Assembly (NCBI GenBank): GCA_903873545.1
Contig: CAIQPA010000242.1
Coordinates: 1-31,892 of the forward strand
Origin: an uncultured delta proteobacterium
Lineage (GTDB): Bacteria > Myxococcota_A > Bradymonadia > REDH01
Reading direction: 5' to 3'
Length of the DNA: 31,892 nt
Shown: in pieces, positions 25,211 to 31,892 of the stretch
Position numbering within the stretch: the stretch's first letter is position 1
Layout: each line of letters begins with the position of its first letter
Translations under genes and position numbers: made by a program
Notes under the pieces: model-generated
Seen by the model: the letters and a program-made list of their open reading frames with translations, nothing else
Told to the model about the DNA's origin: nothing
Database searches by the model: none

Positions 25211-27850
25211 ATGGCTGAGCAAATTCTCCCCGCTGATGAGATCTTGGGCAGGGTCCGCTCCGGCAGCGACGCCGCCGAGGTCTGCGAGGCACTCACCGAA
25301 CTGCTCGACGAGCGGATCTCCCGTGCTGCCTCTGAGGTGCTGGGCCCCGAGGGGCTCGCCCACTTTCAGCTCATCGCGGTGGGCGGTTACGGGCGGCGCG
25401 AGATCTTTCCGCACGCCGACATCGACATCGTCATCCTCTACCGTGACCCGCTCGGCGACGACCTCCCCGCTGAGCCGCTTGCGCGCCTCGAACGGTCTGC
25501 TCCCGGCTTCGGCGAGCGGATCCAGCGCATGCTGCTACAGCTCCAGGACGCCGGCCTCAGGCTCTCTGCTCGCGTCCGATCGGTCTCCGAGCACCTGACG
25601 CTCATCGGCAGCGACGTCACCGTCGCCACCGCCTCGCTCGACAGCCGCCTCGTTGCCGGCACCGATCAGGTCATGCCTGAGCCCAGCCTCACCGCCCTCG
25701 CCACCATCCGCAACAGCTTCACGGGCGGCGCCGACGGCATCTGCACCCTCATCGAAGAAGGACTCCACGCCCGCCACGAGCAGTTCGGCGGTTCGGCCTT
25801 CATGCTGGAGCCGCAGCTTAAGATGGGCCGCGGCGGACTCCGCGACGGTCACGCCGTCCGATGGGCCGCGCAGGTCCGCTTCGGCACCTGCGACCTCCGT
25901 GCGCTCGCACGCGACGGCCGCATCGGCGCGACCGATGCAGAGGCCTTCGAACAGGCCTTCGCCTTCATTGCCCGCGTCCGGCTGGTGCTCCACGCGCTCT
26001 CGCGCTGGCGGAACGACCGGCTCGCCTTCGAGCGACAGCCCGATGTCGCCCGCGGCATGGGCTTCGGCACAGGAACCGACGCAGACGCCGTCTCCGAACT
26101 CATGCGCTCCCTCTACAAGTTCGCATCGACCCTTGCCGAACTCGCCGAACGCTGGCTCGAAGAGTGGACCATTGCCGCCGAGCAGGCAACGCCCGAGCGC
26201 ATCGCGCCGGGAATCCTCCGCATCGGCGAGCGGCTCGCCCACGACCCCGCCCTTCCCCCCTCTTCGCTCGCCGATGTGCGCCGGCTCCTGCAGGCCACCG
26301 TCCACCAGGAGCGACCGCTCCACCCTGCAACGCGGACGCTCATCCGTGAGCTGGCCGCCAAACTCGAACCCGCCGCGGCCATGCACCCCGCGGCAATCGC
26401 GATGCTCCGAGAGGCCATCCTCACCCCCACCCCAGACGGCCGCTTCCTGCGCCTGCTGCTCGAACTCGACCTGCTCCGCACCCTCGTGCCGGAATGGGCC
26501 CACCTCGTTGGCCACACCAGCCGCGATGTCCATCACGTCTACACCACAGACCGCCACCTCCTCGAGTCCTTCCTCCGCATCGCAGGACTCGACAAGGAGC
26601 CGCCCGCCGCACCCCGCTTCGTCACAGAGGCATGGGCCCACCTCGGCACGCGCGAACCGTGGCTCCGCGAAGCGGTTCGCCTGGCCACCCTCTTCCACGA
26701 TGTGGGCAAGGCCCTCGAGGGCGATCACAGCCTCATCGGCGCCGGCATGACCGCCGAGATTGCCCGCCGGATGGAGCTGCCGGCAGAGGCCATCGAACTC
26801 TCGCGCTGGCTCGTCCTCGAGCACCTCCGCCTGGCACGCGTCAGCCAACGCCGCGACCTGAGCGACCCACGCACCATCGAGACCTTCGCAGGCTTCATTC
26901 GGCCGCCCGGTGAGCTCCACGCCCTCGCCGTGCTGACCTGGGCAGACGCCACCTCCGTCAGCCCGCAAGGCACTCTCTCTTGGAAGATTGAGCTTTTGCG
27001 CGGGCTCTTCGAGGCCACCCGCCACTACCTCCACGGCACGCCGGCACCGGCGCCCCACCTCGCCGAACGGCCGCCCATGCAGGCTGCGCTCCGCGACGGC
27101 TCCCTCTCCGACGAGACGCTCCGCTGGCTCACCACCGAACTCTCCGATGCCCATTGGGCCGCATTCAATGATGACGAGCTCGGTACTGCCGTCGCCATGC
27201 TCGCCGAAGCGGCCGTTGCCCCCACACTGCGCGGCCTCCGACTCGATGCCGATGGCGCCGCCGGCTCGGCTGTCCTCTGGGTCTGCACGAAAGACAGGCC
27301 GCGCCTCCTCTTCGACCTCACCGCCGGCATCGCAGCCGACCGGGTCAACATCCTGCGCGCCCGCATCTTCACCACCAAGAGCGGATGGGTCGTCGACCGG
27401 TTCGACCTCGACTGGACAGACCCCGGCGGCAAGGCGCTCAGCGACCGTCGCAGCAAGCGGCTCCTCGCCACCATCGAGGATGTCCTCTCCGGCGCGACCA
27501 ACACCGCCACGCTCCGCCAGAAGTGGCAGAGCGAGTCCAAAGCGCAGCCCCGCCACAGGCAGCCGATCCCGCTCAACGTCAAGCGGGCCCACGAACCCAA
27601 CGTCACCGACCTCGTCATCGTCGAGGTCAAGTGTCGCGACCGCATCGGTCTCCTCGCAGACCTCTCGCTCGCCCTCTGGGAGCTCGGCTTCGAGATCGAC
27701 CGCTCCATCATCTCCAGCGAAGGAGAGCGCGCCGTCGACACTTTCTATGTTCGCCCCAACACCGGGTGTACCGTCGCCGCAGACGACCTTGCCGTCGTCC
27801 TCAAAGCGCGCATGGAACTGACCGATGGATCCCACTCTCAGCCTGGATGA
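25211..27850 (+). CDS. glnD: [Protein-PII] uridylyltransferase / uridylyl-removing enzyme GlnD
   Basis: Bifunctional nitrogen sensor that uridylylates PII when glutamine is low and removes UMP when it is high. From the ATG at 25211 it is 879 aa, the usual size. The nucleotidyltransferase domain has GGYGRREIFPHADID (58-72) with D70 and D72 as metal ligands. The HD hydrolase domain has FHDVGK with H496 and D497. Two C-terminal ACT domains (about 685-735 and 800-850; DRPRLLFDLTAGI and DRIGLLADLSLAL) are the glutamine-sensing modules. The open frame extends to a TTG at 25160, but the ATG start fits family length. The 3' end overlaps the recombinase gene by 26 bp. No PII or glutamine synthetase gene is in the window. 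Confidence 0.96.
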   Translation: MAEQILPADEILGRVRSGSDAAEVCEALTELLDERISRAASEVLGPEGLAHFQLIAVGGYGRREIFPHADIDIVILYRDPLGDDLPAEPLARLERSAPGFGERIQRMLLQLQDAGLRLSARVRSVSEHLTLIGSDVTVATASLDSRLVAGTDQVMPEPSLTALATIRNSFTGGADGICTLIEEGLHARHEQFGGSAFMLEPQLKMGRGGLRDGHAVRWAAQVRFGTCDLRALARDGRIGATDAEAFEQAFAFIARVRLVLHALSRWRNDRLAFERQPDVARGMGFGTGTDADAVSELMRSLYKFASTLAELAERWLEEWTIAAEQATPERIAPGILRIGERLAHDPALPPSSLADVRRLLQATVHQERPLHPATRTLIRELAAKLEPAAAMHPAAIAMLREAILTPTPDGRFLRLLLELDLLRTLVPEWAHLVGHTSRDVHHVYTTDRHLLESFLRIAGLDKEPPAAPRFVTEAWAHLGTREPWLREAVRLATLFHDVGKALEGDHSLIGAGMTAEIARRMELPAEAIELSRWLVLEHLRLARVSQRRDLSDPRTIETFAGFIRPPGELHALAVLTWADATSVSPQGTLSWKIELLRGLFEATRHYLHGTPAPAPHLAERPPMQAALRDGSLSDETLRWLTTELSDAHWAAFNDDELGTAVAMLAEAAVAPTLRGLRLDADGAAGSAVLWVCTKDRPRLLFDLTAGIAADRVNILRARIFTTKSGWVVDRFDLDWTDPGGKALSDRRSKRLLATIEDVLSGATNTATLRQKWQSESKAQPRHRQPIPLNVKRAHEPNVTDLVIVEVKCRDRIGLLADLSLALWELGFEIDRSIISSEGERAVDTFYVRPNTGCTVAADDLAVVLKARMELTDGSHSQPG

Positions 27851-28739
27851 GGCCATCCAGCGCTACCTCGAGCATCTGAGCATCGAGCGCGGCCTGGCCA
27901 AGAACACGCTCGCGGCCTACGGCGCAGACCTCGCAGCATTTACCGCCTGGGCTGTCGAGCAGCGCCTCACCACCGCCGCCTCCGTCGGTACCCGCGACCT
28001 CAACGCCTACCTGCTCGCCCGACTCGACCAGGGGCTCAAGTCGCGAACCCTCGCACGCAACATCGTAAGCCTCCGCCGCTTCTTCAAGTTCCTCCGCGTC
28101 GAGGCGCTCATCGAGGTCGACCCTGCTTCGCTCGTCGAGGTCCCACGCGTCACCCGGAACCTGCCCAAGGTCTGGAGCGAAGAGGAGGTCGAACAGCTGC
28201 TCCGCGCCCCCAGCGAGGCAACCGACGAAGGGTTGCGCGACATCGCCATGCTCGAGCTCCTCTACGCCACCGGACTCCGGGTGAGCGAACTCGTGCTGCT
28301 CCCCGTCACAGGCCTCTATCTCGACAGCGGCTTCATCCGCGTCTGGGGCAAGGGCAGCAAGGAGCGCATCGTGCCGCTCGGCGATGTCGCTGGCGATGCC
28401 ATCCGGCGCTGGATGGATGGGCCGCGCCAGCGCCTGCTCGCGCTCTCTGGCAAGAACAGCTCCACCGCCCTCTTCATCTCCGCCCGCGGTGGTCCGCTCA
28501 CCCGCCAGGGGTTCTGGAAGAACCTCAAGCGCTACGCCTACCTCGCCGGGCTCGACGACAGCATCTCGCCCCACAAACTGCGCCACTGCTTCGCCACCCA
28601 CCTGCTCCGCCACGGCGCGGATCTCCGCGCGCTGCAGGCCATGCTAGGCCACGCCGACCTCTCCACCACGCAGATCTACACCCTCGTCACCCGCGACAGG
28701 ATGAAGCGGGTGCACACCGAGCATCACCCGCGCGGTTAG
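27825..28739 (+). CDS. xerD: Site-specific tyrosine recombinase XerD/XerC
   Basis: Resolves chromosome dimers at dif during division. It is 304 aa, as usual for Xer proteins. The N-terminal SAM-like DNA-binding domain (about 8-95) is followed by the catalytic domain with R152 (ATGLRVSEL), K177 (GKGSKER), H250 and R253 (SPHKLRHCFATH), H276 (LGHADLSTTQIY) and nucleophile Y285. All catalytic residues are intact. XerD is favoured over XerC by overall feel, not by a decisive residue. It starts inside glnD (26-bp overlap). There is no integrase-type neighbourhood, so a housekeeping Xer role is more likely than a mobile element. Its stop codon shares bases with the stop of the convergent LTD gene. 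Confidence 0.92.
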   Translation: MDPTLSLDEAIQRYLEHLSIERGLAKNTLAAYGADLAAFTAWAVEQRLTTAASVGTRDLNAYLLARLDQGLKSRTLARNIVSLRRFFKFLRVEALIEVDPASLVEVPRVTRNLPKVWSEEEVEQLLRAPSEATDEGLRDIAMLELLYATGLRVSELVLLPVTGLYLDSGFIRVWGKGSKERIVPLGDVAGDAIRRWMDGPRQRLLALSGKNSSTALFISARGGPLTRQGFWKNLKRYAYLAGLDDSISPHKLRHCFATHLLRHGADLRALQAMLGHADLSTTQIYTLVTRDRMKRVHTEHHPRG

Positions 28740-31700
28740 CGACCGCAGACGCCGTTGAGCGCGCCTGGCGTGCCGAGGTTGGCCGTCGCGTCGTAACGGA
28801 CGGTGGACAGACACCAGTTCGACACGCTGTTGTTGGAGGCAGCGCTGTTGGAGACCTGCATCGAGGCTCCCGCAGCCACCGGCCAGCTGCCTGTCCAGGA
28901 GACGTTATCGATGGTCACACCGGCCATCCGGAGCTCAAGCGAGCCCGGCGTGACAGCGGTCGTCCCCGACCCGTAGAGGATGTTCACCAGCCCGCCCGCA
29001 GCACCCGAGGTGGTGCCGAAGACGATGAGACCGTTGGCGGGCAGCACGTTGCCCTCGCCCAACTGTGCGGCAACCGCGCCGCCCACAACCACCTGAAGCC
29101 CTGTCAGGTCCACATCGGCAGAGGTCCGGTTGCGCACCTCAAACCACTGGAAGTTGGAGTCGGGCTCTTCGGCGGGCAGGAGCATGATCTCGGTGATCTC
29201 AGCGAAGGCCGTCACGCTCGCGGGGCAGGGGCTGTTCACATAGCCGGGGGTCGCGACGAGGCCGATATCGAAGCTCTCGGTCGCAACGCACCAGCTCGTC
29301 GCAGCGGTCGGCGCCGTCCGGTAGCTCCGCGGCTCGAGCTGCGTCGAGGCCTCGAGCGAGGTCGCGATGCCGCTCGCGAAGTTGATCTGCGCAACGGGCG
29401 TGGAACCGGCGAGCAACGCGAGGGAATCGGTCGAAGCCAGCTCCGGGAAGGCATCGCTGATAAAGGTCGGGACGATGTCGCCGATGATGGCTGCGCTGCT
29501 CGCGAGCACGCCGTAGTCGCCAGGGCCGATGGGCTCCGCCGCGCCGATGAAGAGGGTCTGCGCGCCGGCACGGATCGTCAGACCGCGGAGGTCGAGCGTG
29601 CGCGCGGTGATGTTCTTCACCTCGAACCAGGCGCCGCCCGTAGACCCCGTGAAGCTGGCCTCGGTGATGATGAGTTCGCCGGCCGCAACCGTCGCGACAG
29701 GGAGCTGGCAGAGGCCGGCAACGCAGACGCGGCCGATGAGCGTGCAGTCCTCATAGGAGAGCGAGGCATCGTAATCACAACCGCCGTCAACACAGATGCC
29801 CTCGCCGACCGTGACGGACTGATCGCCCGCGCAGTAGGGCTCGGAGAAGGCTGGGCAGGTCACCTCGAAGCAGGGGTCGTTCGAGAAGCAGGCGCCATCC
29901 GCGCAGACAGCGCCGCTCTCCGTGCAATCGACGGTGCCGGTCGGGTAGTCGCAGGCGCCTGTGGCGGCGTTGCAGGTACCGACGCCGTTGTAGAGCCGGA
30001 GCACCGCGCCGCTGTCACAGCTGTCTGCCGGGGGAGCGTCGCAGCTCACGTCGGCGCAACGGTCAACCGACTGGCAGGCCGCGTCGGCACACTCGCCGCC
30101 GGCGAGCGCGCAGTCGGTCTCCGTCCGCTGATAGTTGCAGTCGCCCAACAGGCAGAGGCCTGACGCACCAAAGACCACCGCGGTGTCGCCAACGCAGAGG
30201 TCGGCCGGCGGCGCATTGCAGCTCACGCCGAGGCAGAGATCGGGGATTTCGCAGGCGCCCGAAAGGCAGAAACCGCCCTCGGCCGCGCAGTCCTCGAAGG
30301 CCTCCGCGTAGAAGCAGTCGCCGGCGACGCAGCTTCCAGGCAGCGCATAGGTGACGGCTGAGCCACCAGCGCAGGCCGGCGAAGGAGGCGCATCGCAGGT
30401 GACGCCAGCGCAGAGGTCGTTGGGCAGGCAGCCGCCAGAAACGCAGGTGGCGTCGTTGGCGGTGCAATCGGTGTTGATGGGCGCATACTCGCAAACACCC
30501 GTGCCCGGATTGCAGATGCCCTCGCCGAAGCTGCGAAGGTTCTCGCCGATGCAACGGTTGGCCGGGGGCTCGGTGCAGACGACGCCCTCGCAGAGATCGA
30601 TGTTGAGGCAGGCCGCGTCCTCGCATGTGCTGCCGCGCGCAGCGCAATCCACGCGGGTCTCGGTGTAGCCACAGGCTCCGCGCACACAGCTGCCGTTGGC
30701 GGGGTAGCGCACTGCTACGTTGCCGTCGCAGGAGCTGATGGGCGGCGTGATGCAGTCCGCCACGTTGCAGGAGCCCGAGTAGTCGCACTCGCCGCCGAGA
30801 CAGGTACCACCGTAGGCGCCGCAATCCTCGCTCGTCTCCGGGTAGAAGCACTCACCATCGCGGCAGCTGCCTGCGCTCCCGAAAGCCACGGCCACTTCGC
30901 CCACACAGGTTGGCGCGGGCGCCGCATCGCAGGTCACGCCGATACAGGCGGCAGGGTCGGTGCAGAAGCCATCCTGACAGATGAAGCCGCGCGCAGCGCA
31001 GTTGGTCCGAACAACGCTGTATCCGCAGCTTCCCTCGTCGCAGAGACCCGGTAGCGTAGAGACCACAGAGACGGTGCCCTCGCACGTCGCAACCGGCGGT
31101 GCATCGCAGCTCACGCCGGCGCAGAGGTCGGGCGGCAGACAACGCCCCGAAACGCACTCGAGCCCGGTCGCCGAGCAGTCGATCTCCGTGGGGGTGGTGT
31201 ACTCGCAGGCGCGGGTGCGCGGGTTGCAGGCCCCAAGGAAGGTGTTGGCGATGGAACCATCGCAGGTCGCACCAATCGGCGCATTGCAGACAACGCCGGC
31301 GCAGGGGTCGCCCGGGAGGACCTGACAGGTGCCAGAGACGCAGCGAAGCCCTGACGCGGCGCAATCGGTCTCGTTGGTATTGTAAGAGCAGTTGCCCGTC
31401 GCAGCCTCGCAGCTACCTGCAGCGTCGTAGCCCGTCGCGACAGTGCCGCGGCAGAAGGGCGCCGGCGGTGCATCGCAGCTCACGCCGCTGCAGCGGTCTA
31501 CGGCCACACAGGCGCCGTCGATGCAGTCGTTCGCGCCGACGCAAGCGGTCCGAACCTCCTGGTAGTTGCAGGTTCCAGCGTCACAGATACCCGCTGTGGG
31601 GTAGGCAACCGCCGTGCGGCCATCGCAGAAGGCAGCCGGGGCCGCATCGCAGGTCACTCCGTCGCAAGGCAGCGGCGCGCGGCAGGCACCCGCGTCGCAG

Positions 31701-31892
31701 ACCTGTCCAGCAGTCGCACAATCGGTGTCGGTTGTCTCATAGACGCAGGCGCCGTCAGTGCAGGTTCCGGCAACATCAGCAACCACCGCCACGGTCGCGT
31801 TGCAACGCGGAGCAGGCGGTGCGTTGCAGGTCACCCCTTCGCAGGGATCCACCGGCGGTGCACTGCAGGCCCCCGCCTCGCACCCGAAGGCA
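28736..31892 (-). CDS. Giant secreted Cys-rich protein with eight-cysteine modules and two lamin-tail domains (5' end outside window)
   Basis: The frame is open from the stop at 28736 to the right edge without interruption (1038 codons after a GTG at 31852 plus at least 13 more), and the repeats continue across that GTG, so the real start is outside the window. The visible part has one partial and 12 full eight-cysteine modules of about 57-60 aa (to about residue 715 counting from 31852), then two LTD-like beta domains: one from about 720 (ELIITEAS, WFEVKNIT, LDLRGLTI) and one from about 883 (EITEIMLL, WFEVRNRT, VDLTGLQV). LTD domains of this kind occur in exported bacterial proteins, often with nucleases or adhesins; no nuclease motif is visible here. 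The protein ends in GVCGR with no membrane or sorting tail. Adhesion or matrix function is an inference. Confidence 0.85.
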   Translation of the reverse strand, partial: AFGCEAGACSAPPVDPCEGVTCNAPPAPRCNATVAVVADVAGTCTDGACVYETTDTDCATAGQVCDAGACRAPLPCDGVTCDAAPAAFCDGRTAVAYPTAGICDAGTCNYQEVRTACVGANDCIDGACVAVDRCSGVSCDAPPAPFCRGTVATGYDAAGSCEAATGNCSYNTNETDCAASGLRCVSGTCQVLPGDPCAGVVCNAPIGATCDGSIANTFLGACNPRTRACEYTTPTEIDCSATGLECVSGRCLPPDLCAGVSCDAPPVATCEGTVSVVSTLPGLCDEGSCGYSVVRTNCAARGFICQDGFCTDPAACIGVTCDAAPAPTCVGEVAVAFGSAGSCRDGECFYPETSEDCGAYGGTCLGGECDYSGSCNVADCITPPISSCDGNVAVRYPANGSCVRGACGYTETRVDCAARGSTCEDAACLNIDLCEGVVCTEPPANRCIGENLRSFGEGICNPGTGVCEYAPINTDCTANDATCVSGGCLPNDLCAGVTCDAPPSPACAGGSAVTYALPGSCVAGDCFYAEAFEDCAAEGGFCLSGACEIPDLCLGVSCNAPPADLCVGDTAVVFGASGLCLLGDCNYQRTETDCALAGGECADAACQSVDRCADVSCDAPPADSCDSGAVLRLYNGVGTCNAATGACDYPTGTVDCTESGAVCADGACFSNDPCFEVTCPAFSEPYCAGDQSVTVGEGICVDGGCDYDASLSYEDCTLIGRVCVAGLCQLPVATVAAGELIITEASFTGSTGGAWFEVKNITARTLDLRGLTIRAGAQTLFIGAAEPIGPGDYGVLASSAAIIGDIVPTFISDAFPELASTDSLALLAGSTPVAQINFASGIATSLEASTQLEPRSYRTAPTAATSWCVATESFDIGLVATPGYVNSPCPASVTAFAEITEIMLLPAEEPDSNFQWFEVRNRTSADVDLTGLQVVVGGAVAAQLGEGNVLPANGLIVFGTTSGAAGGLVNILYGSGTTAVTPGSLELRMAGVTIDNVSWTGSWPVAAGASMQVSNSAASNNSVSNWCLSTVRYDATANLGTPGALNGVCGR
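29708..31892 (-). repeat. Tandem array of eight-cysteine modules (12 full, 1 partial)
   Basis: Repeat period about 171-186 bp. Consensus: C-x-G-V-x-C-[DN]-A-P-P-x3-C-x13-C-x4-C-x8-C-x6-C-x4-C, with a D-x linker before each first Cys. Cysteine spacing is strongly kept, while other residues and the DNA differ between copies, so the array is old or diversified rather than a recent amplification. It runs off the right edge. Confidence 0.9.

Noticed and set aside
25535..27856. 773-codon open frame antisense to glnD
   Set aside because: It lies wholly opposite a gene with complete family motifs. Long antisense frames are expected in high-GC DNA with strong third-position bias, and the translation shows no recognisable domain.
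27825..28739. Tyrosine recombinase as integrase of a mobile element
   Set aside because: Length and layout match housekeeping Xer proteins, it overlaps glnD, and no att-like repeats, tRNA or phage genes are nearby.
29708..31892. Regular repeats of about 175 bp, checked as a possible CRISPR or satellite array
   Set aside because: The repeats are in-frame protein modules with conserved cysteine codons and divergent DNA; there are no short identical repeats with unique spacers and no cas genes.

Overview
The window comes from a high-GC (roughly two-thirds G+C by eye), very gene-dense bacterial chromosome. The gene set points to a Gram-negative 'deltaproteobacterial' lineage in the Myxococcota/Bradymonadota range: TPR/PEGA secreted protein, large Cys-rich secreted proteins with lamin-tail (LTD) domains, a matrixin metalloprotease with a MYXO-CTERM-like tail, YacG, GlnD, and an endonuclease-type MutL. 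This placement is an inference from gene content, because no rRNA or other strong phylogenetic marker is present. I saw no tRNA, rRNA, CRISPR array, insertion sequence or prophage gene.

Layout. (1) 1-6648, minus strand: globin and ArfB ribosome-rescue factor (overlapping); DprE1-like oxidase and DprE2-like reductase (overlapping, a sugar-lipid epimerase pair); mutL, miaA (overlapping) and the first 228 codons of hisC, which leaves the window. (2) 6744-9500: DUF456 membrane protein (+), a membrane-anchored HEAT-repeat protein (-) and a secreted TPR/PEGA protein (+). (3) 9516-15708, minus: a non-canonical UvrA paralogue, an unrecognised 195-aa helical protein, Lon protease and YacG. (4) 15826-20145, plus: a coupled three-gene cluster of exported proteins centred on a Cys-rich matrixin. 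(5) 20101-25104, minus: truD, a 1022-aa helical-repeat protein of unknown role, and rsmA, all overlapping. (6) 25211-28739, plus: glnD and a Xer recombinase (overlapping). (7) 28736-31892, minus: the C-terminal part of a giant Cys-rich protein with at least 12 eight-cysteine modules and two LTD domains, running off the right edge.

How it fits together. Most of the window is housekeeping: tRNA modification (MiaA, TruD), rRNA methylation (RsmA), ribosome rescue (ArfB), mismatch repair (MutL), nitrogen signalling (GlnD), chromosome dimer resolution (Xer) and proteolysis (Lon). The least ordinary material is exported. The matrixin operon and the giant LTD protein, about 10 kb apart on opposite strands, share the same eight-cysteine module with nearly identical cysteine spacing, which suggests a lineage-specific family of surface or secreted Cys-rich proteins. 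Genes are packed so tightly that most same-strand neighbours share start/stop codons and four convergent pairs have 15 bp or less between them or overlap. No gene-free stretch exceeds about 120 bp.
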